In this document: positions 52,026-60,478 of the stretch, in pieces | Layout: each line of letters starts with the position of its first letter | How positions within the stretch are numbered: the stretch's first letter is position 1 | Assembly (NCBI RefSeq): GCF_003609835.1 | Contig: NZ_AP017898.1 | Span: 124,001-188,000 of the forward strand | Source: Sphingopyxis sp. FD7 | Lineage (GTDB): Bacteria > Pseudomonadota > Alphaproteobacteria > Sphingomonadales > Sphingomonadaceae | Reading direction: 5' to 3' | Length of the DNA stretch: 64,000 nucleotides | Notes under the pieces: generated by a model | What the model was told of the DNA's origin: nothing | Databases searched by the model: none | What the model saw: the letters and a program-made list of their open reading frames with translations, nothing else | Position numbers and translations under genes: made by a program

Positions 52026-52816
52026 TGACCAGCCTCGGCGAAGCCGCGCGCGCGGTGCTGCTGACCGCCGACCCGCATGGCAAGCGCCGCGCGGCGCGCA
52101 GCCTGGCGCGCGCCTGGCGGCGCGGCGAGCTTGCGCACCGCTGCGACGTGGCGATGCCCGACCGGCCCGCCTGGCCCGCGCGGCCCGAACTGCTCGCGCC
52201 CGCGCAGATGCCGCGCCGCCGCAAGGGCGGGTCGCAGCGCGGGCGCATCGCGATGCTCCACGCGCTCGCGCATATCGAATTCGTCGCGATCGATCTGGCC
52301 GTCGATCTGGTGGGGCGCTTCGGCGGCGCATTTCCGCGCGGCTTCGTCGACGACTGGATCGGTGTTGCCGCCGACGAGGCGATGCACTTTGCGCTGCTCG
52401 ACCGGCGGCTGCGCCAGCTCGGCAGCTTTTACGGCGATTTGCCCGCGCACGCCGGATTGTGGGAAGCGGCCGAGGCGACGCACGACGATGCCCTCGCGCG
52501 GCTCGCGATCGTGCCGATGGTGCTGGAAGCGCGCGGGCTCGACGTCACACCGGCGACGGTCGATCGCCTCCGCGCCGTCGGCGATGAGGCCTCGGCACGG
52601 ATTTTATCGCGTATTTACAGTGATGAAATCCGCCATGTGCGCGCGGGCACAGACTGGTTCCGGCAAAAGTGCGACGAAATGGGATTCAACGCCGTCGAAA
52701 CGTGGCAGGCGCTCGTAAAATCGCGGTTTCGGGGGGCTTTGAAGCCACCGTTCAACGACTCGGCGCGTGCTCGCGCCGGTTTAACGCAAGAATACTACGC
52801 CGTTATTGCTTCCTAA
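52025..52816 (+). CDS. DUF455 ferritin-like protein
   Basis: A 263-residue helical protein of the DUF455 family, which has a ferritin-like fold. Likely metal ligands occur in LHALAHIEFVAIDLAVDLV, VAADEAMHFALLDRRL and YSDEIRHVRAGTDWF, giving the E...ExxH pattern twice. Function is unknown; some relatives are linked to tRNA hydroxylation or stress. The start at 52025 overlaps the bcp stop by one base. An in-frame start at 51962 inside bcp is rejected. Confidence 0.9.
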   Translation: MTSLGEAARAVLLTADPHGKRRAARSLARAWRRGELAHRCDVAMPDRPAWPARPELLAPAQMPRRRKGGSQRGRIAMLHALAHIEFVAIDLAVDLVGRFGGAFPRGFVDDWIGVAADEAMHFALLDRRLRQLGSFYGDLPAHAGLWEAAEATHDDALARLAIVPMVLEARGLDVTPATVDRLRAVGDEASARILSRIYSDEIRHVRAGTDWFRQKCDEMGFNAVETWQALVKSRFRGALKPPFNDSARARAGLTQEYYAVIAS

Positions 52817-52931
52817 GGATCGGAACAGCACACAGGCTTCCGCGGGGGATGAGCAATCATCCAGAGCAGAGTTACCGGCACCAGGGCCCAGTTTCGGGCT
52901 TTGGCGACATGGCAAACGCGGGGTCGTTGTT

Positions 52932-53633
52932 TTGACTAACATTCTACTGGCGCAAAAGTTGCACCGAGTCGCAATTTTCTGTGCAGCAGCCTGTTTCGTA
53001 ACGGCCACCCCGGCCGTTCACGCCGCCGAAACCAGCGCTGATGCTGGCATCGTCGTTCCCGACGAACCCGATGACGACAGCTTCGCCGTCGGCGCGCCCT
53101 CGGTCGGCGAGGACAGCGAGGCGCGCGCGATCTTTCAGGCGTGGAAGCGTCTCGACACCGGGCTGACGGCCTCGATCGGCGTGGCGGTGCCCTCGCGCCG
53201 TCCGATCGACCAGATGTCGCTCTCCTCCTCGTACGGGATGCGCGTGCATCCGATCACCGGCAAGGTCGCGCGCCACAACGGCATCGACATTCCGGCGCCG
53301 CACGGCACCCCGATCTACGCCACCGCCGACGGCATCGTCGGCCGCGCCCAGCGCCTCGGCGGCTATGGCAATTATGTCGAAATCGAACATGGCAATGCGA
53401 TCCAGACGCGCTACGGCCATATGTCCTCCTACATCGTGCGCCCCGGGCAGCAGGTGAAGAAGGGCGAAATCATCGGTTACGTCGGCTCGACGGGCCGCTC
53501 GACCGGCAACCACCTCCATTATGAAGTCCGCATCGAAGGCGCGCCGGTCAACCCGATGCCCTTCGTTCGTTCGGACCAGATGGCGATCGCCGCGATCACC
53601 GGCAAGAATGTCGCGATGGGCGGACCCGAATAA
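52932..53633 (+). CDS. Exported M23 family metallopeptidase (LytM-like)
   Basis: A 233-residue periplasmic peptidoglycan-hydrolase-like protein. A signal peptide lies just after the start (KLHRVAIFCAAACFVTATPAVHA), then an acidic spacer, then the M23 domain (about 110-215): SSYGMRVHPITGKVARHNGIDIPAPHGTPIYA (HxxxD), GYGNYVEIEHG, RYGHMSS and GNHLHYEVR, so all zinc-site residues are present. The start is unsure: TTG 52932 places the signal peptide at the N terminus, while ATG 52806 would add about 40 non-signal residues and overlap DUF455. Confidence 0.88.
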   Translation: MTNILLAQKLHRVAIFCAAACFVTATPAVHAAETSADAGIVVPDEPDDDSFAVGAPSVGEDSEARAIFQAWKRLDTGLTASIGVAVPSRRPIDQMSLSSSYGMRVHPITGKVARHNGIDIPAPHGTPIYATADGIVGRAQRLGGYGNYVEIEHGNAIQTRYGHMSSYIVRPGQQVKKGEIIGYVGSTGRSTGNHLHYEVRIEGAPVNPMPFVRSDQMAIAAITGKNVAMGGPE

Positions 53634-53670
53634 GAATCCAAAAAAAGAGCTTTCCTGGGTCGGAGAGGAG

Positions 53671-53709
53671 GGGCGCGCCGCGGCTGATGCCGGGGCGCCC
53701 TTTTCTTTT
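53671..53709 (+). terminator. Rho-independent terminator after the M23 peptidase gene
   Basis: GGGCGC (53671-53676) and GCGCCC (53695-53700) form a stem with an internally structured loop, followed directly by TTTTCTTTT (53701-53709). It is the only clear GC-stem plus T-run I find in the window. It closes the glnE-bcp-DUF455-M23 region before erpA. Confidence 0.65.
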
Positions 53710-53734
53710 GGGCGCGACGCCCTATCTTGCCGCC

Positions 53735-54076
53735 ATGGCCACGCAGATTTCCGACATCACCCTGTCGCCCGCCGCTGCGGCGCGCGTCCGCTGGATTGCC
53801 GACCGCAAGGGTGAGGCGCAGGCGGCGCTGCGCCTGTCGGTCGACGGCGGCGGTTGTTCGGGATTCACCTATCGCTTCGGCCTCGCCGAAAGCATCGACG
53901 CCGATGACATCGTCACCGAAACCGACGGGGTGAAGCTGGTCGTCGATCCGGTCAGCATCGACCTGGTGCGCGGCTGCACCGTCGATTTCGTCGATTCGCT
54001 CGGCGGATCGTCCTTCAAGGTCGAAAATCCCAACGCGGCCTCAGGCTGCGGCTGCGGGTCCAGTTTCGCGATTTAG
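53735..54076 (+). CDS. erpA: Iron-sulfur cluster insertion protein, A-type
   Basis: A 113-residue A-type carrier that delivers [Fe-S] clusters to apo-proteins. The three cluster cysteines are in GGGCSGFTYRFG and SGCGCGSSF at the C terminus, with LGGSSFKVENPNA between them. IscA and SufA have the same motif, so the symbol is the most likely of three. ATG 53735 gives the standard length; the earlier in-frame start overlaps the terminator. No isc or suf genes are adjacent. Confidence 0.92.
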   Translation: MATQISDITLSPAAAARVRWIADRKGEAQAALRLSVDGGGCSGFTYRFGLAESIDADDIVTETDGVKLVVDPVSIDLVRGCTVDFVDSLGGSSFKVENPNAASGCGCGSSFAI

Positions 54077-54095
54077 TGCCCGCCGCTCTTTTCTG

Positions 54096-54197
54096 GTCAT
54101 GCTGAACTTGTTTCAGCATCCATGACCTGAGCGTCCGTCCCACGCTGCGCTGAAGGAGGCGACGGGCCATGGACCCTGAAACAAGTTCAGGGTGACG
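54096..54197. repeat. Second member of the GTTTCAGCATCCATGG inverted-repeat family
   Basis: Arms starting GTCATGCTGAACTTG and ending CAAGTTCAGGGTGACG match the arms of 12259-12361. The inner part of the right arm has a few mismatches (CCATGGACCCTG in place of CCATGGATGCTG) and the centre is different. It lies between erpA and xthA. Confidence 0.8.
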
Positions 54198-54240
54198 AAG
54201 GGGCTGTGATCGGCGTCGGCTTGCTGGCATAGGGGCGGGC

Positions 54241-55011
54241 ATGAAAATCGCGACCTTCAATATCAACGGGATCAAGGCCCGCCTGCCGCGCCTCGTCGAA
54301 TGGCTCGAGGAAACGCAGCCCGACGTCGCCTGCCTGCAGGAACTGAAATCGAGCGACGAGACGATGCCGACCAAGGAGATCGAGGCGGCGGGCTATGGCT
54401 TCCTCTATCACGGCCAAAAGGGTTTCAACGGCGTCGCGATCCTCGCGAGAGGCGCCGATCCCGTCGAGGTGCAGCGCGGCCTGGCGGGCGAGGAGGAGGA
54501 CGAGCAGTCGCGTTATCTGGAGGCCGACGTTCACGGCATCCGCGTCGCGTCAATATATCTTCCCAACGGCAATCCGCAGCCGGGGCCGAAATTCGATTAC
54601 AAGCTGCGCTGGATGGCGCGGCTGCGCGAAAGGGCGAAGGCGCTGCTCGCCGCCGAAATCCCGACGATCCTGACCGGCGACTACAACGTCATCCCGCACG
54701 ACGACGATGTCTGGGATTCCCGCGCGATGGCGACCGACGCGCTGATGCAGCCCGAATCGCGCGACGCTTATTTTCGTCTGCTCGGCGACGGTTGGACCGA
54801 CGCGCTGCGCAGCCGTCATCCGGCGGGGCATGTCTGGACCTATTGGGACTATCAGGCGGGGGCGTGGCAGCGCGACCACGGGTTCCGCATCGATCATCTG
54901 CTGCTCAGCCCGGCGCTTGCCGACCGGCTGGTCGATGCGGGCGTCGACAAGGATCATCGCGGCCGGGAAAAGGCGAGCGATCACGCGCCGACCTGGGTGC
55001 GGCTGTCCTGA
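54241..55011 (+). CDS. xthA: Exodeoxyribonuclease III
   Basis: AP endonuclease / 3'-exonuclease of base-excision repair. Of 256 residues, MKIATFNINGIKARLPRLVEWL opens the endonuclease-exonuclease-phosphatase fold, the Mg-binding Glu is in CLQELKS, then GDYNVIPHDDDVWD, and the C-terminal FRIDHLLLS plus KASDHAPTWV hold the catalytic Asp-His. It ends 3 bp from the convergent GNAT-like gene. Confidence 0.96.
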   Translation: MKIATFNINGIKARLPRLVEWLEETQPDVACLQELKSSDETMPTKEIEAAGYGFLYHGQKGFNGVAILARGADPVEVQRGLAGEEEDEQSRYLEADVHGIRVASIYLPNGNPQPGPKFDYKLRWMARLRERAKALLAAEIPTILTGDYNVIPHDDDVWDSRAMATDALMQPESRDAYFRLLGDGWTDALRSRHPAGHVWTYWDYQAGAWQRDHGFRIDHLLLSPALADRLVDAGVDKDHRGREKASDHAPTWVRLS

Positions 55012-55014
55012 CCC

Positions 55015-56184
55015 TCAGGTCAGCATCTTGTCGTAAATCTGATACACGCGGTTGACGCGGGCATTGATCGCGGCGGCGACCGCGTTCATCCCCTGATTGT
55101 CGTCGAGCACCCAGCCGATGTCGCCCTCTTCGGCGCCATAATCGCGCACCGCGTCGCGGCGGATGAACTCGATCATCATAAAGGCCAGCGTGCTCGCCAT
55201 TCGGCTGTTCTGCAATTTCTTGACCACGCCCATCAACGGCACGCGCAGGCGCCGACTCCTGGGTTTGCGCAGCCACCAGAGCAGCCGCGCCCAGTTGAAG
55301 GGCAGCAGCGATCCGTCCATGTCGATGAGCAGCTGGTTGATGTCGGGCAGCACGATCATGAAGGCCACCGGCTCGCCGTCGAGTTCGGCGACGCGGATCA
55401 GATCCTCGAAGACAATGTCCTTCAGCTTTTTGCCGATATAGGCGATCTCGCTGTCGGTGAGCGGCACGAAACCCCAATTGTCCGACCAGGCATCGTTGAG
55501 GATGCCCATGATCAGCCGCGCTTCGGCGTCGAACTGCCGTTTGTCGACGCGGCGGATGCGGATGCGCTCATTCTTCTCGCCCGCGGCGACGATGCGGTTC
55601 ACCAGCGGTGGAAAGCCGTCGGCGATGTCGACCGCGAAGTTTCTGAGCTGCTTGACCGGATGATATCCAGCGGCCTCGATCCAGCCGCGATAGAGCGGGC
55701 TGTTGTGGCCGAGCATGATCGTCGGCGGTGTCTCGAACCCCTCGATCAGCAGGCCGGGTTCGTCCCAGATCGAAATCGACAGCGGGCCGAGCGCGCGCGT
55801 CATGCCTTGTGCGCGCAGCCAGTCCTCGGCCGCGGCGATCAGCGCCGCGGCGCTCGCTTCATCCTCGGCTTCGATCAACCCCCAATTGCCCGTGCCCGGA
55901 CCCATGCCCTGTTCCACCGGCTGTGCGAGCGCGAGCTCGTCGATATGCGCCGAAATGCGTCCGACGGTGCGGCCATTGCGGCGCGCAAGGAAAAACTGCG
56001 CCTTGCCATGCTCGAACCACGGATTCTTGCCGGGGGTAAGCAGGCCGTAGACCTCCCCCTTCAGCGGCGGCACCCACGCGGGATCGCCGCGATTGAGCCG
56101 AAAGGCCAGCTCGACGAACTCGCGCAGGTCGTTCTTGTCCTTGACCGGATGGATCGTGACCGGGCCTTGGTTGTGCGCGCGCAT
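55015..56184 (-). CDS. GNAT-fold protein of unknown function (YghO-like)
   Basis: A 389-residue protein of a family often left as hypothetical or called N-acetyltransferase. ELAFRLNRGDPAWVPPLKGEVYGLLTPGKNPWFEHG and AQFFLARRNGRTVGRISAHID form a GNAT-like N-terminal half, with LGPLSISIWDEPGLLIEGFETPPTIMLGHN in the middle. The second half includes RVAELDGEPVAFMIVLPDINQLL. The acyl-CoA P-loop is not obvious. ATG 56184 is chosen because AGGA lies 8 nt before it; ATG 56208 has none. Divergent from the desaturase gene. Confidence 0.8.
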   Translation of the reverse strand: MRAHNQGPVTIHPVKDKNDLREFVELAFRLNRGDPAWVPPLKGEVYGLLTPGKNPWFEHGKAQFFLARRNGRTVGRISAHIDELALAQPVEQGMGPGTGNWGLIEAEDEASAAALIAAAEDWLRAQGMTRALGPLSISIWDEPGLLIEGFETPPTIMLGHNSPLYRGWIEAAGYHPVKQLRNFAVDIADGFPPLVNRIVAAGEKNERIRIRRVDKRQFDAEARLIMGILNDAWSDNWGFVPLTDSEIAYIGKKLKDIVFEDLIRVAELDGEPVAFMIVLPDINQLLIDMDGSLLPFNWARLLWWLRKPRSRRLRVPLMGVVKKLQNSRMASTLAFMMIEFIRRDAVRDYGAEEGDIGWVLDDNQGMNAVAAAINARVNRVYQIYDKMLT

Positions 56185-56301
56185 ACTGGTTTCCTGAAAA
56201 GACGACATTATATTTGACGCGAGGCATTAGGGCATCAAAAGCGCGCTGGCGACCCGCATTCGGCCATTTTGCTGCCACGAAGCTATGGTTCTGGACCCGC
56301 T

Positions 56302-57408
56302 ATGACGACGATCAATCCCCCCGCCGATCGGGTCGCGACACCCTTCGCGCCGTCGATGCCCTCGACGCCCAAATCGGCCATCACGGACGATATGGCGATG
56401 ATCCGCGCGGCGTCGGAACTGACGCGCGACCTCGTGCAGCCTTCGCCAAGCATCTACTGGACCGACTTTCTCGCCTCGACCGTCATCGGCTATGCCGGCA
56501 TCGCGGCGGCGATCCTCGCGCCGTCGATCGCATGGACGCTGCTTGCCGCGGCGATTGCCGTCGTCGCGCTGTATCGCGCGGGCAGTTTTATCCACGAACT
56601 CACGCATATCCGCAAGAATGCGCTGCCGGGCTTCCGTTTCGCGTGGAACCTGCTCGTCGGCGTGCCGCTGCTGATCCCCTCCTTCATGTATGAAGGCATC
56701 CACAGCCTGCACCACAACCGCACCAAATATGGCACGGTCGAGGATCCCGAATATCTGCCGCTCGCATTGATGAAGCCGTGGACGGTGCCGCTGTTCGTCG
56801 TCGCCGCGGCCTTTGCGCCGATTGCGCTCGTCTTTCGCTATGCGGTGCTGACCCCGCTGTCGTTGCTGATCCCGCCGCTGCGCCGGATCGTCGTCGAACG
56901 CTATTCGGGGATGATCATCAACCCGCTGTTTCGCCGCAAGCCGCCCGAGGGCGCGTTCCGCCGCATGTGGGCGTGGCAGGAAGGCGGCGCCTGGGCCTGG
57001 TCGACCCTGCTGATCGCCGCGGGCGTCTTCGGCTGGGTGGCGCTGCGCGCGCTCGCCATCTTTGGCGCAATTGCCGCGGCGACCCTGGTGCTCAACCAGA
57101 TTCGCACTTTGGTGGCGCATCTGTGGGAAAATGACGGCGAGGTGCTGACCGTGACCGGCCAGTTCCTCGACAGCGTCAATGTGCCCCCGCCGGGGCTGCT
57201 GCCCGAACTGTGGGCCCCGGTGGGCCTGCGCTATCATGCGCTCCACCATCTGCTGCCCGGCGTCCCCTATCACGCGCTCGCCGAAGCGCACCGCCGCCTG
57301 AAGGACGCGCTGCCCGCCGATTCGCAATATCATGGCGCCAATTACGACAGCCTGCCGAAGCTGGTAGCGAATCTGGTCGCGGGTTCGGCGCGGGGCAAGG
57401 CGGCCTGA
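56302..57408 (+). CDS. Membrane fatty acid desaturase
   Basis: A 368-residue di-iron membrane desaturase/hydroxylase-type enzyme. His boxes are HELTH, HSLHHN and HALHH (in YHALHHLLPGVPYHALAEAHRR). Hydrophobic segments lie at about 55-100, 115-135 and 160-200. The second box is followed by RTKYGTVEDPEYLPLAL, seen in this family branch. The substrate could be an acyl lipid or carotenoid/sterol-like compound; not decided by sequence. ATG 56302 is preferred over 56269. A strong hairpin follows its stop. Confidence 0.88.
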   Translation: MTTINPPADRVATPFAPSMPSTPKSAITDDMAMIRAASELTRDLVQPSPSIYWTDFLASTVIGYAGIAAAILAPSIAWTLLAAAIAVVALYRAGSFIHELTHIRKNALPGFRFAWNLLVGVPLLIPSFMYEGIHSLHHNRTKYGTVEDPEYLPLALMKPWTVPLFVVAAAFAPIALVFRYAVLTPLSLLIPPLRRIVVERYSGMIINPLFRRKPPEGAFRRMWAWQEGGAWAWSTLLIAAGVFGWVALRALAIFGAIAAATLVLNQIRTLVAHLWENDGEVLTVTGQFLDSVNVPPPGLLPELWAPVGLRYHALHHLLPGVPYHALAEAHRRLKDALPADSQYHGANYDSLPKLVANLVAGSARGKAA

Positions 57409-57458
57409 TATTGTCTTGCCGACGGCGTGTCCGCTTTGGGGTGGGGAGTGGACGGAAG

Positions 57459-57527
57459 CGATCCTCCCCGGCACGGGGAGGGGGACCATGCTTCGCATGG
57501 TCCCCCTCCCCCGTTGGGGGAGGATCG
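57459..57527. repeat. Strong inverted repeat between desaturase gene and lptG
   Basis: A near-continuous 69-bp hairpin. CGATCCTCCCC and GGGGAGGATCG are the outer arms, GGGGAGGGGGACCATGC and GCATGGTCCCCCTCCCC the inner arms, and TTCG the loop. It also contains CCCCGGCACGGGG-type sub-hairpins. It lies between convergent genes and could end both transcripts. It is the cleanest member of the CTCCCC/GGGGAG class. Confidence 0.8.
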
Positions 57528-57556
57528 GCAACGGCCGCTTCCGGCCGCAATCAGCC

Positions 57557-58657
57557 CTATTCCTCGGTCCTGATCAAAATCATCTCACCAATCAGCGCGA
57601 ACAATATGAACGGCCCCCACGCCGCCAGGAACGGCGAATACGCCCCCAGATCGCCCATCGCGAGAGCGAAATTGTCGGCGACGAAATAGGCGAAGCCCAG
57701 CGCCATGCCGATGATCGCGCGCACGAACAGCTTGCCTGATCGCGCCAGCCCGAACGCCGCGACCGCGCCCAGGAGCGGCATCAATATCGCCGACAGCGGC
57801 CCCGAAATCTTGTGCCACAGCACGCCTTTCAGCGCCTCGACCGGGCGCCCCGCGGCTTCGAGGTCGTCGATCGCGGCCTTCAGCTTCAGAAAGGGCAGTT
57901 CGTCGCCATCGACCTGCGCCAGCGTGAACTGGTCGGGGCGCACATCGCGCGCCGCAATGATCGTGCCCAGCGGCGCGAGCGTCCCCGACCGGCGCTCAAA
58001 GCGCCGCGCGTTCGTCATTTCCCAGCCGCCGCCGGGCAGCGCGCGCGCGCTGTCGGCCGACAGCATCGACGACAGCACGCCGCCGGTGCGTTCATAGATG
58101 GTGACGCCGCGCAGCACGACTGCTGCGCCCGCAGTCTCGACCGTTTCGGCGTTGATCAGATCGTCGCCGTCGCGCACCCAGATGTTGCTGCGCACCCCGC
58201 TGTCGGCGGGGACGCGCCGATATTCGACCTTCTGCCACGCGCTGAGCGCCGCGGTCGAACGCGTGACGATGCGTTCGTTGAAGGCAAAGCTGATCCCGGC
58301 AACCAGCAGCGCGGCGAGGAACAGCGGCGCCAGCACCTGATGCGCCGACATGCCCGCGGCCTTCATCGCGACGACCTCGCTGTTCTGGTTGAGCGTCACC
58401 ATCGTCAATATCGTGCCGAGCAGCACCGAAAAGGGCAGGAAAGTCTCGATGATCTGCGGCATCCGCATCCCGACATAGCGCCACACGTCGCTGTCGCTAT
58501 TGCCCGCGACCGCCAGGATCTTGCCGCTTTCGCCGAGCAGGTCGAGCGTTTGCAGAATCAGGACGAGCGCGAAGAGGATCGCAAAGGTGCGGAACAGGAA
58601 CAGCCGCCCGACATAGAGCGCCATGGTGCGCGAGGGGAAAAAATGAAGCTGGTGCAT
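57557..58657 (-). CDS. lptG: LPS export ABC transporter permease LptG
   Basis: Inner-membrane permease of the LptB2FG complex that extracts lipopolysaccharide and passes it to LptC. A 366-residue YjgP/YjgQ family protein with three transmembrane helices at the N terminus (about 10-35, 60-85, 98-125), a periplasmic beta-jellyroll domain (about 130-260) and three C-terminal helices (about 275-365). Its start overlaps the lptF stop by one base, so the pair is coupled. lptB, lptC and lptA are not in the window. Confidence 0.93.
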   Translation of the reverse strand: MHQLHFFPSRTMALYVGRLFLFRTFAILFALVLILQTLDLLGESGKILAVAGNSDSDVWRYVGMRMPQIIETFLPFSVLLGTILTMVTLNQNSEVVAMKAAGMSAHQVLAPLFLAALLVAGISFAFNERIVTRSTAALSAWQKVEYRRVPADSGVRSNIWVRDGDDLINAETVETAGAAVVLRGVTIYERTGGVLSSMLSADSARALPGGGWEMTNARRFERRSGTLAPLGTIIAARDVRPDQFTLAQVDGDELPFLKLKAAIDDLEAAGRPVEALKGVLWHKISGPLSAILMPLLGAVAAFGLARSGKLFVRAIIGMALGFAYFVADNFALAMGDLGAYSPFLAAWGPFILFALIGEMILIRTEE

Positions 58658-59865
58658 CAGCCCGGCCTTTGCTCGCGCTGGAACAGACGGATCAGACTGC
58701 GGAGCCGCCCGGCACCCTTCGCCGCGACCCGCTCGAGCGCGCCGATCGGCTGGCCGCCCGGAACATGGGCGATCGTATAATACATCCAGATCGCGAGCGC
58801 CGCGAAGAGGAGGAAGGGCACCCAGAGCGCGATCAGCGGATCGACCGCGCCGCGCGCGCCCAGATCCTCGGCATATTGGTTGATCTTGTGCTGGGTGACG
58901 AGCAGCACGATCGACAGGAAGACGCCGAGCGAGGAGGTCGACCGTTTCGGCGGCACCGCCAGCGCGACCGCGATCAGCGGAATGAGGAACATCGACATCA
59001 CCTCGACGATGCGGAAGTGGAAATTGGCGCGCGATTCGAGCCGCGTCTGTTCGCTCTGGCTGCTGTCCTTGCCCGCGACGAACAGCTCGGGGATCGTCAT
59101 TTCGCGATCGGCGCCGCCGCGCAGGCGGAACGCCTCGATCTTGGGCAACGGGATCGGCAGGTCGTGATTGTCGAAGGTCAGCACGCGCGGAACCGCGAAC
59201 TTGGGCGATTCGTGGATCAGCACCCCCTGCGACAGCCTGAGGATGATCGTTTCGGGATCGTCGGTGGCCAGGAACTGCCCGCGCGACGCCGTCGCCGACA
59301 CGCGCTGGCCGTCGCGCTGCTCGCCGCGCACGAAAATGCCGCGCAAGCTGCGGCCCTCATTATAGCTCTCCTCGATGCGCAGCGTCATCCGGTCGCCCAG
59401 CCTGGTGAACTCGCCGACCTTGATCGACGCGCCGAGCGCGCCCGAGCGCAGTTCGAACTGCAGGCCTTCATAGGCGTAGCGGGCATAGGGCTGAATGAAG
59501 CCGACGATCGCCAGGTTGAGCGCGGCGAGCGCGACGGCGTAGACATAGGGCATTCGCATCAGCCGCCCGAAACTCATGCCGACGCCTTTCAGCACGTCGA
59601 GCTCGCTCGACGTCGCAAGCCTTCGGAAAGCCAGGAGAATCCCCAGCATCAGCCCGATCGGAATGCCGAGCGAAAGATATTCGGGAATCAGGTTCGCGAG
59701 CATCCGCCACACGACGCTGACCGGCCCGCCCTCGGTCGCGACGAAATCGAACAGCCGCAGCATCTTTTCGAGCACGAGCAGCATCGCCGACAGCACAAGC
59801 GTACCGAGCATGGGGAAAAAGATGAGCCGCGCGATGTAGCGGTCGATGGCAGGCAGCTTATTCAA
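58657..59865 (-). CDS. lptF: LPS export ABC transporter permease LptF
   Basis: Partner permease of LptG, 402 residues of the same family. The first helix starts IDRYIARLIFFPMLGTLVLSAMLLVLEKMLRLFDF, then two more helices, a periplasmic domain (about 130-270) and three C-terminal helices (about 285-390), with PPKRSTSSLGVFLSIVLL between them. First gene of the leftward lptF-lptG pair, divergent from the DUF2141 operon across 132 bp. Confidence 0.93.
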   Translation of the reverse strand: MNKLPAIDRYIARLIFFPMLGTLVLSAMLLVLEKMLRLFDFVATEGGPVSVVWRMLANLIPEYLSLGIPIGLMLGILLAFRRLATSSELDVLKGVGMSFGRLMRMPYVYAVALAALNLAIVGFIQPYARYAYEGLQFELRSGALGASIKVGEFTRLGDRMTLRIEESYNEGRSLRGIFVRGEQRDGQRVSATASRGQFLATDDPETIILRLSQGVLIHESPKFAVPRVLTFDNHDLPIPLPKIEAFRLRGGADREMTIPELFVAGKDSSQSEQTRLESRANFHFRIVEVMSMFLIPLIAVALAVPPKRSTSSLGVFLSIVLLVTQHKINQYAEDLGARGAVDPLIALWVPFLLFAALAIWMYYTIAHVPGGQPIGALERVAAKGAGRLRSLIRLFQREQRPG

Positions 59866-59997
59866 TCTTTCGTCGCCCCATCACCATGTTTTGGCCGCAA
59901 ATGTTTCCCATATGCCGATTCAAGGGCGACAGGGACCCATGTCGGCGTGCGCCGTGCGTGCGCGGACGTGGCTATAGCCTCTGGAGGTTTTGAGGTC

Positions 59998-60471
59998 ATG
60001 TCGAAATTTGTATCGGGCCTGATTGCCGTCGCTCTGTTGGCGGCGGGGTCCACGGCGCATGCCATGGGCCGGGTGATCCCGAACGATCTCGCTAATTGCC
60101 GCAGCGGACCGTCGACGCTGGTTCAGATCAACGGAATCAAGGCGTCGAGCGGCAAGATTCGCGTGCAAAGCTATCGCGGAACGTCGACCGACTGGCTGGA
60201 AAAGGGCCGCTGGCTGGCGCGTATTGAGGTGCCGGCGCGCGCCGGATCGATGACCGTTTGCGTCCCCCTGCCCGAAGCGGGGGTCTACGGTATCGCCGTG
60301 CGGCACGACGTCAACGGCAATGGCAAGACCGACATCAGCAAGGATGGCGGCGGCATGTCGAACAATCCGAGCATCAACATCTTCAACCTCGGCAAGCCGA
60401 GCTACAAGAAGACGGCCTTTTCGGTTGGCGATGCGCCGCGGACCATCTCGATCACGATGAAGTATATGTGA
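59998..60471 (+). CDS. Exported DUF2141 protein
   Basis: A 157-residue secreted protein with a signal peptide (about 1-22, SGLIAVALLAAGSTAHA) and a beta-sandwich DUF2141 domain (LVQINGIKASSGKIRVQSYRG, then YGIAVRHDVNGNGKTDIS with a Ca-site-like DVNGNGKTD loop, SNNPSINIFNLGKPSY, and a final ISITMKYM). Function unknown. A TATAGC hexamer lies about 24 bp upstream and GGAGG precedes ATG 59998. The lipid-kinase gene starts 7 nt after its stop, implying an operon. A longer in-frame reading from 58669 is antisense to lptF and rejected. Confidence 0.88.
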   Translation: MSKFVSGLIAVALLAAGSTAHAMGRVIPNDLANCRSGPSTLVQINGIKASSGKIRVQSYRGTSTDWLEKGRWLARIEVPARAGSMTVCVPLPEAGVYGIAVRHDVNGNGKTDISKDGGGMSNNPSINIFNLGKPSYKKTAFSVGDAPRTISITMKYM

Positions 60472-60478
60472 ACCGCCG

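Noticed and set aside
12259..54197. Possible CRISPR array from repeated 20-30 nt units
   Set aside because: The repeats are palindromic, isolated or paired, irregularly spaced and far apart, with no cas genes.
58669..59997. N-terminal extension of the DUF2141 gene giving a 600-residue protein
   Set aside because: The extension is antisense to lptF, whereas a signal peptide and ribosome site mark the start at 59998.
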